The notes: generated from the letters alone by a model not told the origin. 45,977 nucleotides of DNA from Candidatus Thiodiazotropha sp. (ex Epidulcina cf. delphinae) (GCA_025656505.1 JAHXHR010000012.1:1-45977), one strand, 5' to 3'. Shown: positions 1-10,752, numbered from the stretch's first letter. Numbers and translations are program-made.

Positions 1-97
1 ACTAAGCTACTGATAGGCAAACTATTGACTTCGATTTACCTATTCACCGGCCGGTGTGAACCACGCTACGGGGCGAATGGCACGCTTGCGGTGGAGG
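1..97 (-). repeat. Family A MITE-like element, truncated copy
   Basis: This stretch matches, in reverse orientation, the end of the family A elements at 17212, 22815 and 37572. Shared blocks are the GATAGGCAAAC segment, the segment ending CCTATTCACCGG, and GAATGGCACGCTTGCGG. The outer terminal repeat lies beyond the left edge of the window. Similarity stops near position 97, where the sequence turns into a transposase-like reading frame. The copy is therefore either truncated or fused to another element. Confidence 0.75.
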
Positions 98-190
98 TTT
101 ATCCCGGTGATACCGGTGATCCGAGCACGGTGCCGGATCAGGTGGAACGTGTTTTTCGCACGTTCAAGGGGCTGGATATTCATATTAGGC
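85..190 (+). pseudogene. IS1634-like transposase remnant with internal deletion
   Basis: The plus-strand frame reads LAVEVYPGDTGDPSTV, then PDQVERVFRTFKGLDIHIR. The first block resembles the central VEV-x-GNTGDP-x-TV region of IS1634/IS4-type transposases. The second resembles the much later C-terminal region of the same family, (Q)VERAFR-x-LK-x-LD. The two appear joined at a shared QVE-like sequence, which would mean most of the gene has been lost. The frame is unrecognisable after about position 190. The assignment is from family memory, and the short length limits certainty. Confidence 0.5.
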
Positions 191-235
191 GACAGTCAGC
201 CCGGTGGGAGGGGCAGGACGCCGCAAACCCATCGC

Positions 236-601
236 TCAATGTTCGCCCTTTGTTCGGCGAATGCCGGCCAAGCGGTTACCCTGCTTCTGTGGCCCGCCCC
301 TGGGAAAGATGTCATGCAGATAACGGTTGTTGCCTCGCCGCCCTCCCCAGATCCTGTTGAAGTGTTTGATCATATCGCGCACCTGGGCCTGCACCCGATG
401 ATCCTGGTAGTACTTGCGAATAAAATGGATCACCTCCCAGTGCTCTTCGTTGAGCTCCAGTCCCTCTTTCACGGCCAAGGCATGCGCAAAGCCTTCTGAC
501 CATTGCTCCATATTCTGGATATAGCCCTCTTGATCAGTCGCGATCCGTTCACCATCCACATTCAGATATTCAATACGCACGGCGTAGGGATTCGTGCTCA
601 T
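236..601 (-). CDS. DsrC/TusE-family protein lacking the C-terminal cysteines
   Basis: This 121-residue protein follows the DsrC/TusE fold sequence: an N-terminal DQEGYIQNMEQWSEGFAHAL block, a central ELNEEHWEVIHFIRKYY block, and a C-terminal GNNRYLHDIFPRGGPQKQG segment. TusE and DsrC carry one or two reactive cysteines near the C-terminal end (CP...AGLP..GC). Here the tail is RLAGIRRTKGEH and the whole protein has no cysteine. That matches the cysteine-free DsrC homologues described as RspA, proposed to be regulatory, so a sulfur-carrier role is unlikely. The ATG at 601 has AGGAG ten bases upstream; a GTG two codons earlier is too close to it. A palindromic repeat begins 30 bp upstream, so its promoter lies in or beyond that repeat. 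Confidence 0.85.
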   Translation of the reverse strand: MSTNPYAVRIEYLNVDGERIATDQEGYIQNMEQWSEGFAHALAVKEGLELNEEHWEVIHFIRKYYQDHRVQAQVRDMIKHFNRIWGGRRGNNRYLHDIFPRGGPQKQGNRLAGIRRTKGEH

Positions 602-630
602 ATCCACCCGTCTCCTGGTTCTGATTCAGG

Positions 631-805
631 CTAGTGTAGTGTCCTGCGTTCTCAATTACCTGAGTGAGCGTGATTCTGAGTCATTTTTCGTGCCGGCAAG
701 GCGCGATGAGGCGCAATAGTCATTCTATTGCAACGAATCGCAACGCCGCCAGCGCGGAAAAGGGCCGGAATCACGCCGCGAACGATGATTGAGAACACCC
801 CCTAG
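631..805. repeat. CTAG-bounded palindromic element (MITE-like)
   Basis: The element begins CTAGTGTAGTGTC at 631 and ends ..AACACCCCCTAG at 805. Imperfect inverted repeats near the ends share GTTCTCAAT (650-658) and ATTGAGAAC (788-796). It has no credible ORF. CTAG at both ends is compatible with a 4-bp target duplication. Its right CTAG is also the left CTAG of the next element, so the two abut exactly. Confidence 0.6.
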
Positions 806-1120
806 TACTCCTTCAACATGATAATGACGGGTTCAGCGTTCCTGTGGTGTTTCGCGGCAAGGCGCAGTGCGCAGGCAGGAGTGGCACATGGATGTGCCGT
901 TTACGGACCGAAGGATGGAATGGCCTGAAGTCCTTGTCAAGCACTGCAACGCCGCCGCAGGACACCACAGGAGTGCCCGAAGGGTTGGTCTGTCAGCGTC
1001 CATGACCGCGTTGCGCCTCTTGTAAAGGACTCAGGCCATTCACTCACTGCGAGGCGCGCCTTGTCATGGACGCTGACAGACCAACTGAACCCGTCATTAT
1101 CATGCTTGAAGGAGTACTGG
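802..1120. repeat. 319-bp nested palindromic element (MITE-like)
   Basis: Outer inverted repeats of about 34 bp lie at 803-836 and 1085-1119: TAGTACTCCTTCAAC... on the left and ..GCTTGAAGGAGTACTG on the right. A second pair is perfect over 23 bp (984-1006 with 1063-1085, GTTGGTCTGTCAGCG...). Further pairs CCTGTGGTGT/ACACCACAGG and GGCCTGA/TCAGGCC lie between. The left flank is CTAG and the right is CTGG, a possibly mutated duplication. It fills the space between the DsrC-like gene and adk, and no gene is visible in it. Confidence 0.7.
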
Positions 1121-1145
1121 TGGGCTGCTTCAGTTTCGATTCTCC

Positions 1146-1808
<663 letters not shown>

Positions 1809-1879
1809 TTATTCGATTCAATGAAGTTTGCCATGCCCTCCCCGGCTGAACCAGTTGAGGCTATCAATAGGTGGATACA

Positions 1880-1897
1880 GGGGGTTTATGAACCCCC
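1880..1897 (-). terminator. Hairpin between htpG and adk
   Basis: GGGGGTT-TATG-AACCCCC forms a perfect 7-bp GC-rich stem 30 bp after the htpG stop. No U-tract follows on the minus strand, so it may be a weak or Rho-assisted terminator, or an mRNA 3'-end stabiliser. Confidence 0.45.
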
Positions 1898-1926
1898 GTA
1901 CCGCAACCCGCATCCGGGAGGCGCAG

Positions 1927-3834
1927 TCAGCTTGCTGCAAGCTTCAGCATCAAACGGTTCAGTCGTCGCACGAAGGCAGCGGGATCATCCAGCTGACCAC
2001 CTTCCGCAAGCTGCGCCTGGTCGAAGAGCACCTTGGTGAGGTCGTCGAACCGCTCCTCATCGCCTTCGCCTTCGAGACGCTCAACCAGCGGGTGGACGGC
2101 GTTGATCTCCATAATCGGCTTGGTTTGAGGGGCGTCCTGGCCCACTGATTTGAGAACCCTGGCGAGATTGGCGCTCATATCATGCTCCTCCACCACGAGG
2201 CAGGCAGGAGATTCGCTCAGCCGTCGACTCACCCGGATCTCCTTGACTGATTCACCCAACACATCCTGCATTTTCCGTAGCAGGTCTTGGTGTTCCTCGG
2301 TCTGTTTCTCCTTGCTCTCTTTCTCCTCCTTGTCTTCCAGTTCGCCCAGATCAAGTGCGCCTTTGGCGACCGATTGCAGGGATTTTCCATCGAACTCCAT
2401 CAAGCTGGTGACCAGCCATTCGTCGACCCGGTCGGAGAACAGCAGCACTTCTATTCCCTTCTTTTTCAGCACTTCAAGGTGGGGACTATAGCGGGCCGCC
2501 GCCGGCGAATCTGCGGTGATGTAGTAGATCTTCTCCTGTCCTTCCTGCATCCGGGAGACGTAATCGGCCAGTGAAACCGTCTGGTCGTCCTTGTCGTTGT
2601 GGGTCGAGGCGAACCGCAGCAGACCAGCAATCCGCTCCCGATTGGGAGAGTCTTCCGCCGGTCCCTCCTTGATGACCTTGCCGAACTGGTCCCAGAATGT
2701 CTGGTATTGCTCTTTATCCTCTTCCGCCAGCTTTTCCAATGCACTGAGAATACGCTTGACATTAGCTTGGCGAATGGTATCGATCTTGCGGTTGTGTTGC
2801 AGAATCTCACGGGAGACGTTGAGCGGTAGATCATCCGAATCGACCACCCCCTTGACGAAGCGCAGATAGCGAGGCATGAGTTTTTCAGCCTCGTCCATGA
2901 TGAAGACCCGTCGCACGAAGAGCTTGACGCCATGGGTCTGATCCCTGTCCCACAGATCGAATGGAGCCCGCTTGGGTATGAATAGCAGCGCCGTGTATTC
3001 ATTGCTGCCCTCGACCCGGTTATGCACATGGGTCAAGGGATCCTCGAAATCATGGGAAACGTGCTTATAGAACGCGTTATACTCCTCTTCCGAGATCGCC
3101 GAACGATTGCGCATCCACAGGGCGGTCCCGGTATTGACACGCTCGAATTCAGGGGTCTCCGGTTTCTCCTCGTCCTCGCCATAGTATTCCTTCTCCATCT
3201 CCACCGGAATGGTGATATGGTCGGAAAACTTGGCGATGACGCCGCGCAGGCGAAAGTTTTCGAGAAACTCCTTTTCATCCTCGCGCAGATGCAGAATCAC
3301 GTCGGTGCCACGGGTCGGTTTGTCGACATTTTCGATAGAGTAAGAGCCCTCGCCATCGGACTGCCAACGTACGCCGTGTTCTTCCCCCAAACCGGCGCGG
3401 CGGGTCAGCAGGGCCACCTTGTCGGCGACGATGAAGGCGGAGTAGAAACCGACACCGAACTGGCCGATCAACTCGCTGTCCTTGGCCTGATCACCTGACA
3501 TCGCTTGGAAGAATTTGCGGGTTCCGGAACTGGCGATGGTGCCGATGGTCTCGGATACCTCCTGTCGGCTCATACCGATACCGTTATCTGAGATAGTGAC
3601 GGTTCCCGCCTCCTTGTCCAAGGTCACGCAGACCTTCAATTCCGCTTCTTCCTCAAACAGCGCCTCATCGGTCAAGGCTTCGAATCTCAGTTTCTCCGCC
3701 GCATCGGAGGCATTCGAGATCAGCTCGCGGAGAAATACCTCTTTGTTGCTGTAGAGAGAGCGGATTACCAGGTTGAGCACCTGGCTGACTTCTGCCTGAA
3801 ACGCTAGGGTTTCCTTATGGGCTTCAACGGTCAT
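1927..3834 (-). CDS. htpG: Chaperone HtpG (Hsp90)
   Basis: This ATP-dependent cytosolic Hsp90 has 635 residues, the usual length being about 624-640. The N-terminal GHKL ATPase shows FLRELISNASDAAEKLR (about 35-51), ISDNGIGMSRQE with the nucleotide-binding DNGIGM motif, and GQFGVGFYSAFIVADKV. The middle domain contains FVKGVVDSDDLPLNVSRE, with the conserved DLPLN-SRE segment. The C-terminal dimerisation domain ends in ALMLKLAAS-like sequence. A GGAGG lies 12 bases before the ATG. A strong heat-shock promoter match sits about 85-110 bp upstream and is listed separately. Confidence 0.97.
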   Translation of the reverse strand: MTVEAHKETLAFQAEVSQVLNLVIRSLYSNKEVFLRELISNASDAAEKLRFEALTDEALFEEEAELKVCVTLDKEAGTVTISDNGIGMSRQEVSETIGTIASSGTRKFFQAMSGDQAKDSELIGQFGVGFYSAFIVADKVALLTRRAGLGEEHGVRWQSDGEGSYSIENVDKPTRGTDVILHLREDEKEFLENFRLRGVIAKFSDHITIPVEMEKEYYGEDEEKPETPEFERVNTGTALWMRNRSAISEEEYNAFYKHVSHDFEDPLTHVHNRVEGSNEYTALLFIPKRAPFDLWDRDQTHGVKLFVRRVFIMDEAEKLMPRYLRFVKGVVDSDDLPLNVSREILQHNRKIDTIRQANVKRILSALEKLAEEDKEQYQTFWDQFGKVIKEGPAEDSPNRERIAGLLRFASTHNDKDDQTVSLADYVSRMQEGQEKIYYITADSPAAARYSPHLEVLKKKGIEVLLFSDRVDEWLVTSLMEFDGKSLQSVAKGALDLGELEDKEEKESKEKQTEEHQDLLRKMQDVLGESVKEIRVSRRLSESPACLVVEEHDMSANLARVLKSVGQDAPQTKPIMEINAVHPLVERLEGEGDEERFDDLTKVLFDQAQLAEGGQLDDPAAFVRRLNRLMLKLAAS

Positions 3835-3894
3835 GGTTGATTTCAGCCTCCAACGGGTTATGATTTCGGATTAATGATAAACTGGGAATCATGC

Positions 3895-3919
3895 CATGGT
3901 ATGACTCCGTCATACCATG
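3895..3919 (-). other. Perfect hairpin in the htpG leader
   Basis: CATGGTATGAC-TCC-GTCATACCATG forms an 11-bp perfect stem with a 3-base loop. It overlaps the outer edge of the predicted sigma-32 -10 box, so it would sit at the extreme 5' end of the htpG transcript or act as a DNA operator. It also lies downstream of the outer-membrane gene, but no U-tract follows. Confidence 0.55.
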
Positions 3920-3945
3920 TGGGGATAGTCGCCGGGAATTTCAAG
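3917..3945 (-). promoter_or_regulatory. Sigma-32 (heat-shock) promoter for htpG
   Basis: On the minus strand CTTGAAA (3945-3939) is followed after 14 bases by CCCCACAT (3924-3917). The sigma-32 consensus is CTTGAAA, an 11-16-base spacer and CCCCATnT, so the -35 is perfect and the -10 differs at one specified base. Transcription would start near 3909, about 75 bases before the htpG ATG. The match fits the known heat-shock control of htpG. Confidence 0.8.
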
Positions 3946-3982
3946 TCGACGCCGGCCTGCAGCTCCCAACCCGGCTGTCCAG

Positions 3983-5464
3983 TCAAAACCGGGTGTTGAA
4001 ACCGACGCTGATGTGGTTCTCTTCATAGCTGTCCTCTTGCGAATCCGCCTCTCTCTCCATGTGGGACAGATTCATGGCGACGGAAGAGTCGCTACCCAAC
4101 CGATAGCTCAGTCCCAGTGACGCCACCCATTGTTCATAGGTCAACAGATCCTCATCGTGATCGAGCCAAGCGACCTGGACGCCGCCCTCAGTAAGCCGGG
4201 AAAGCCTGCGCACAAAGCTCAAGGCGACATCCAGATCCTCGGTATCTCTTGCGGAATCGTCGTAGATGCGTTCGGCGTAGGCGCCGCTGAATCCGCTCCG
4301 GGTCCTGGGTGTCTGATAGGTGAATTCGGTTGAGAACCGCCGTATCTCATAGAAGTCTTCGGTCAGGGTCGGCGTATTGCCGTTTCGAGCAACGCCACGG
4401 GCATCTTCAAGTATCGGATCCCGCACCAGATTACCGAACGCATCCTGACGCTGGAAAAGCGTCTGTCTGCCCACCTCATCCCGCGCGCTGATAAAATCCC
4501 GTTCATATCCGGCACTGAATACAGTTCGGCTCGATCTATGACTAAAATCAAAATAATAGTCATCCCCAAATGAACGCTCACCGAAACCCGCGGCAATGTG
4601 CGTTCTCGGGTTGGGGGTGTAGATGACGCCCAGACTCCAGAGAGAACCGTCACTGTTTTCCGTCACGGCCAAGTCATACTCTTCATATCCTGCGGCAAAA
4701 GCCAGCGCCCACTGATGGGTCAGCTGTTGCACCAACTCGGCTCTGAATATCGACGATTCATTGTCATCATCCAACCCATCGTAGTCCACCAGCTTTTGAA
4801 ATGCCGACACTTCCCATACCTGGTTGGTGAAATAGCTGCCACTACCCAGCACGATATCCACGCTATGGCCGACGCTGTCGCTCGGACCGTCCTCGGAATA
4901 GTTCACCGTATCCCCGGTATAGCGGAGTTCAAAAACACTGTAACCGCCAAATCGAGCCGTGAGATAGGGACTCAGGCCGGCTGAATACACATCGGTATCG
5001 TCAGCCGTACCGGTTAGACCATTGAGGCCGGTTCGTCCGCTACTGGTGACATTGCGCCTGTCAGCATCCGCCCATCCATCGACATACAGGCTATTTTCAA
5101 AGATCTCCATATTCCCCTCGGCACGGAGGAGATGGACGACTTCATTATCAGCGGTCTCCTGCTGATAACGCCGATATTCAGGGGCATAGTTGAAATCGAA
5201 GGTGGCCCGAGCACCCTCTTTGTAGAGAGAGAGGCTGGGCCTGACCCTGGTTATGGAGTCATCCTCCTCATTACGCTGAGTCAGTAAAGCATTGTCGGTA
5301 TAGGCCTGTTCAATCTGGACGGCAGGTGAGATAATCCAATCGGCGGCAGTGACGCCTGATGAAAAACATGCGAGCACAGTACAGAACGCCAGATTGGGTG
5401 ATGGATGCCCCCCCAATCCAAAAACAGGTTCCGCAGGCTTATGAATCATCCTATGAGTAGACAT
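3983..5464 (-). CDS. Outer-membrane beta-barrel protein, PEP-CTERM-associated (TIGR03016-like)
   Basis: This protein of about 493 residues has a weak N-terminal export segment (LAFCTVLACFSSGVTAA, cleavage before DW). Many amphipathic beta strands rich in Tyr, Arg and Asp follow, and the last residues are HISVGFNTRF, ending in the Phe typical of outer-membrane barrels. The opening ADWIISPAVQIEQAYTDNA and the all-beta layout recall the barrel family associated with PEP-CTERM/exosortase systems. No exosortase or PEP-CTERM substrate is present here, so that link is family memory only. The ATG at 5464 has GAGG six bases upstream; an in-frame ATG at 5476 is possible. Substrate unknown. Confidence 0.75.
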   Translation of the reverse strand: MSTHRMIHKPAEPVFGLGGHPSPNLAFCTVLACFSSGVTAADWIISPAVQIEQAYTDNALLTQRNEEDDSITRVRPSLSLYKEGARATFDFNYAPEYRRYQQETADNEVVHLLRAEGNMEIFENSLYVDGWADADRRNVTSSGRTGLNGLTGTADDTDVYSAGLSPYLTARFGGYSVFELRYTGDTVNYSEDGPSDSVGHSVDIVLGSGSYFTNQVWEVSAFQKLVDYDGLDDDNESSIFRAELVQQLTHQWALAFAAGYEEYDLAVTENSDGSLWSLGVIYTPNPRTHIAAGFGERSFGDDYYFDFSHRSSRTVFSAGYERDFISARDEVGRQTLFQRQDAFGNLVRDPILEDARGVARNGNTPTLTEDFYEIRRFSTEFTYQTPRTRSGFSGAYAERIYDDSARDTEDLDVALSFVRRLSRLTEGGVQVAWLDHDEDLLTYEQWVASLGLSYRLGSDSSVAMNLSHMEREADSQEDSYEENHISVGFNTRF

Positions 5465-5667
5465 TTGTGGCCTCATCCTGGTCGGTGTTGCACTTTAATC
5501 CGTACGGCCCAAGATCACCGGTTTTGGTGTCAGGCCGGTTTTGCAGGAAAGACTATAAGGTTACTCAGGAAGGGATAATAAGTCGAGGCGTCAGTTTTTC
5601 AACCCGGTTCACCATCCACTGAATCCGCTACTCACTTCTATTCACCTTGCCGGGTGTGATTGAATAA

Positions 5668-7338
<1,671 letters not shown>

Positions 7339-7344
7339 GTATTG

Positions 7345-7614
7345 CTAGTGTGCCTCGTCATAGATACTGTAGCATTCAGCGAGCCGGGAAGGGGTTAGTC
7401 ACAAGGCATGCCTCGCCGGGAATGGCCCAGCCCTTGCCAAGAGGCATAACGCCGTGGATGACACCTTCCCGGCTCGCCCGAAGGGAGCCGCCCAAATGCG
7501 CCGGCCCGGCATTGCGGCTCTTGGAAAGGGCGCGCCATTCCCGACGAGCCGCGCCTTGTTCCGGCGCATTTGGGTGGCTCTGAATATTACAGTATCTACG
7601 ACGAGGTACACTAG
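7345..7614. repeat. CTAG-bounded palindromic element (MITE-like), 270 bp
   Basis: The ends are CTAGTGTGCCTCGTCATAGA at 7345 and the complementary ..GACGAGGTACACTAG at 7614. The inverted repeats extend about 35 bp through ATACTGTAGCATTCAG / CTGAATATTACAGTAT. Internal pairs CCCAAATGCGCCGG / CCGGCGCATTTGGG form a long cruciform. A piece of its right arm recurs at 23122-23186 and its terminal 12 bp recur at 28792 and 39142. It occupies the gap between pgm and the DUF2934 gene; no gene is credible inside. Confidence 0.75.
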
Positions 7615-7716
7615 ACAATCAGTCACACGATAGCCTATAAATCAGCTGTAGCGGAATCGTCATACAACACTACTAATATCCGCATCTTTAAATCACCACC
7701 ATTCGGGAGCCAGAGC

Positions 7717-8013
7717 ATGAATAAGAAGCAGGAAAAGGGACAGCAAAAAACAACTAAAAAGAAAACCGCCAAAGCAAAAGCCACCACTAAGAAACAGGTA
7801 AGCAGAAAGACCACCACGAAAAAGCGTGTTGTCAAGAAAGCCTCGACCAGAGATGCGCCGACCAGGCAGGTAATCAGCCCCCGCGAGCGTTATGAAATGG
7901 TCGCCACCATGGCCTACTATCGAGCCGAACAAAGAAACTTCAAACCCGGCTACGACATCCAGGATTGGCTGGATTGCGAAAGCACTATCGACGATATGCT
8001 GAAAGGACGCTGA
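7717..8013 (+). CDS. DUF2934 protein with lysine-rich N-terminal tail
   Basis: This 98-residue basic protein falls into two parts. Residues 1-50 are a low-complexity Lys/Thr/Ala tail (KKKTAKAKATTKKQVSRKTT) like the histone-H1-like tails of some bacterial DNA-binding proteins. Residues 53-98 (ISPRERYEMVATMAYYRAE.., PGYDIQDWLDCE) match the short DUF2934 domain, whose function is unknown. The ATG follows GGGAG by eight bases. Binding of nucleic acid through the tail is a reasonable guess from composition only. It is isolated between the CTAG-bounded element and glcD. Confidence 0.8.
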   Translation: MNKKQEKGQQKTTKKKTAKAKATTKKQVSRKTTTKKRVVKKASTRDAPTRQVISPRERYEMVATMAYYRAEQRNFKPGYDIQDWLDCESTIDDMLKGR

Positions 8014-8204
8014 GCGAGGGGAAGGCGCCGCCATTGCAGCCGAAGGAGTCTTCGCAAGTAATCCAGCGCCCTTTATCGTCTCACCGGTCAAGCCGGTATT
8101 TTCTTCAATCCCAATTGATTTTTATCCCTGAAACCGTTGCCAACCGACCCTGCACCCACTGGGAATATCATTGATAACCCGGCGAGTGCAGAGAGTTTCC
8201 AGCC

Positions 8205-9662
8205 ATGCATAACCGCCAGACCCTTGTCAGAAAGTTTCAGCAGATGCTGCCGAGCGACTGTGTGATCTTCCGCGAGGAAGAGTTGATCCCCTATGAGTGC
8301 GACGGCCTCTCCGCCTATCGTCGAGTGCCGCTGATCGTACTCCTGCCTTATACAGCGGATCAGGTAGAGGCCATCTTGAAATTCTGCCACCAACAACAAA
8401 TCCCGGTGGTGGCCCGAGGCTCAGGCACCGGACTGTCCGGTGGCGCACTACCCCACGAACAGGGTGTATTGCTCAGCCTGGCAAGACTGAATAAGATCCT
8501 GGAAATCGATACTGAAAACATGCAGGCCCGGGTTCAGCCAGGGGTGCGTAACCTAGCCGTGAGCGAAGCGGTAAAACCCCATGGCCTCTACTATGCCCCT
8601 GACCCCTCATCCCAGATCGCCTGTTCCATCGGCGGCAATGTGGCGGAAAATGCCGGCGGCGTACATTGTCTGAAGTACGGTTTGACCTTGCACAATCTCC
8701 TGCGACTGACCGTAATCACCATCGACGGAGAGAAAATCACCCTAGGCGCCGGTGGCCTGGACGCCCCCGGCCTGGATCTTTTAACGCTGATGACAGGATC
8801 GGAGGGGATGTTGGGCGTGGTGGTGGAGGTGCTGGTCAAACTGTTACCGATCCCAACATGCCGACAGGTCGTCCTTGCCGCCTTCGAGGATGTGGAAGCC
8901 GCGGCAAACGCCGTGGCCGAAATCATCGCCCAAGGGATTCTGCCGGCGGGCCTGGAAATGATGGATAACCTCTCGATTCGCGCATCCGAGGATTTCGTCC
9001 ATGCAGGGTATCCCACCGATGCCGAGGCTATCCTGCTCTGTGAAGTCGATGGAATTGATGATGAGGTGGCGGAAGAAATCTTGCGGGTTCGGGAGATACT
9101 TCTCAAATCGGGGGCCGTTCAGGTTCGGACTGCGGCGGACGAGCAAGAGCGGATACGATTCTGGGCCGGGAGAAAAAACGCCTTCCCTGCGGTGGGGCGG
9201 TTGTCACCCGACTACTACTGCATGGACGGCACCATCCCCCGTAGTCAGTTGGGCAAGGTATTGAAGATGATCAGCGAGATGTCCGATCGCTATGGCCTGC
9301 GCTGCGCCAATGTCTTCCACGCCGGTGACGGCAATCTCCACCCACTGATCCTCTACGATGCGAATATCCCCGGTGAGCTGGAAAAGGCGGAGAGCTTCGG
9401 TGGTGAAATCCTGGAACTCTGCGTTGCCGTGGGCGGCTCGATTACCGGAGAGCACGGGGTCGGCCTAGAGAAGATCGATCAGATGTGCGCTCAATTTACC
9501 GATCAGGAGTTAGAGACCTTCCATGCGGTTAAGGCGGTGTTCGATCCGCACAATCTGCTCAACCCCGGCAAGGCCATTCCAACCCTGAATCGCTGTGCAG
9601 AGTTCGGCGCCATGCATGTGCATGCCGGAAAGCTGCGTTTTCCTGAATTGGAGCGTTTCTGA
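8205..9662 (+). CDS. glcD: Glycolate oxidase FAD-binding subunit GlcD
   Basis: This FAD-linked subunit of 485 residues oxidises glycolate to glyoxylate. The N-terminal PCMH-type FAD domain has VVARGSGTGLSGGALP (about 66-81), SQIACSIGGNVAENAGGVHCLKYG (about 129-152, abbreviated match) and GSEGMLGVV (about 198-206). The C-terminal FAD-oxidase domain has NVFHAGDGNLHPL and SITGEHGVGLEK, the conserved substrate-side histidines. The tail FDPHNLLNPGK is typical. The next gene starts within the stop codon, so glcD-glcE are translationally coupled. Length is close to other GlcD proteins (about 499). Confidence 0.93.
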   Translation: MHNRQTLVRKFQQMLPSDCVIFREEELIPYECDGLSAYRRVPLIVLLPYTADQVEAILKFCHQQQIPVVARGSGTGLSGGALPHEQGVLLSLARLNKILEIDTENMQARVQPGVRNLAVSEAVKPHGLYYAPDPSSQIACSIGGNVAENAGGVHCLKYGLTLHNLLRLTVITIDGEKITLGAGGLDAPGLDLLTLMTGSEGMLGVVVEVLVKLLPIPTCRQVVLAAFEDVEAAANAVAEIIAQGILPAGLEMMDNLSIRASEDFVHAGYPTDAEAILLCEVDGIDDEVAEEILRVREILLKSGAVQVRTAADEQERIRFWAGRKNAFPAVGRLSPDYYCMDGTIPRSQLGKVLKMISEMSDRYGLRCANVFHAGDGNLHPLILYDANIPGELEKAESFGGEILELCVAVGGSITGEHGVGLEKIDQMCAQFTDQELETFHAVKAVFDPHNLLNPGKAIPTLNRCAEFGAMHVHAGKLRFPELERF

Positions 9663-10726
9663 TGGCTTCGGATAGGGACATCTCCCGGCAATTACAGGCA
9701 TCGGTGCTGGATGCCCATCACTCCACACGCCATCTACAACTGATCGGCAGCGGCAGCAAGCGCTTCTATGGTCGGGAAGCCAAGGGAGAGATTCTGTCAC
9801 TCTCCGCTCACAGCGGCATTGTCGGTTATGAGCCCACGGAACTCGTCATCACGGCGCGCGCGGGAACCCCGCTGGAGGAGATCGAACAGGCATTGACGGA
9901 GAAGGGACAGATGTTACCCTTCGAGCCTCCTCGCTTCTCTGGCGGCGGTACGATCGGAGGCGCCATAGCTGCCGGTCTCAGCGGACCGAGACGTCCCTGG
10001 GGCGGCGCCCCGCGGGATCTGCTTCTTGGGATTAAGCTACTCGACGGCCAGGGACGCATTCTCAACTTCGGCGGTCAGGTGATGAAGAATGTAGCGGGTT
10101 ACGATCTTTCCCGTCTGATGGCCGGCGCACTGGGAACGCTCGGCATACTCCTTGAAGTATCGGTAAAAGTGTTACCCAAACCTCCCCAAGAGCATACCCT
10201 GACATTCTATTCCGAGGATCACAACACATGGACACTGATACGCGATATTCTCGGCAAGGCCATCCCCGTCACAGCCACCTACAGCCGGGGTAACCGGCAC
10301 AAACTGCGCTTGGCCTGTAACAAGCACCGACTGAAACGGATTCAAACGGAGTGCGGATTAGAAACAGTCGATCATCAGGAAGAATTCTGGCAAGCGCTTC
10401 GTGATCAGGAACTGGACTTCTTCCAACGCAAAGCCCCACTCTGGCGAATCTCCCTACCACCGGCAGCCAGACTCGGCCTGGCTGACGAGACATTGAACGA
10501 ATGGTCGAACGCCTTGCGCTGGCTGGTCTCCGAAAAACCCGGCGAAGAGATCCGCACATTGGTGGAAAGACAGGCAGGCCACGCCGTGCTTTTCCGCAAC
10601 GGGGACCGCACCGGCGAACGGTTTCACCCACTCCAACCGAGGGTGGCCGAGATACAACGGAAGCTAAAGCAGGTATTCGATCCCAAAGGGATATTCAATC
10701 CGGGAAGACACTACCCCCATTACTGA
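9662..10726 (+). CDS. glcE: Glycolate oxidase FAD-binding subunit GlcE
   Basis: A shorter FAD-binding PCMH protein (354 residues) that partners GlcD. It shows PFEPPRFSGGGTIGGAIAAG, NFGGQVMKNVAGYDLSRL and GALGTLGILLEVSVKVLPKP, which form the FAD pocket in this family, and ends VFDPKGIFNPGRHY. Its ATG overlaps the glcD stop (TGATG), which supports co-translation. The usual third gene, glcF (two [4Fe-4S] clusters), does not follow: the next gene is on the opposite strand 26 bp away. Confidence 0.93.
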   Translation: MASDRDISRQLQASVLDAHHSTRHLQLIGSGSKRFYGREAKGEILSLSAHSGIVGYEPTELVITARAGTPLEEIEQALTEKGQMLPFEPPRFSGGGTIGGAIAAGLSGPRRPWGGAPRDLLLGIKLLDGQGRILNFGGQVMKNVAGYDLSRLMAGALGTLGILLEVSVKVLPKPPQEHTLTFYSEDHNTWTLIRDILGKAIPVTATYSRGNRHKLRLACNKHRLKRIQTECGLETVDHQEEFWQALRDQELDFFQRKAPLWRISLPPAARLGLADETLNEWSNALRWLVSEKPGEEIRTLVERQAGHAVLFRNGDRTGERFHPLQPRVAEIQRKLKQVFDPKGIFNPGRHYPHY

Positions 10727-10752
10727 GACGGAGGGTGCTCATGCAAACGATG

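Noticed and set aside
3983..5464. An exosortase/PEP-CTERM export locus
   Set aside because: Only the barrel protein resembles a component of such loci. No exosortase, PEP-CTERM tail or polysaccharide genes are nearby.
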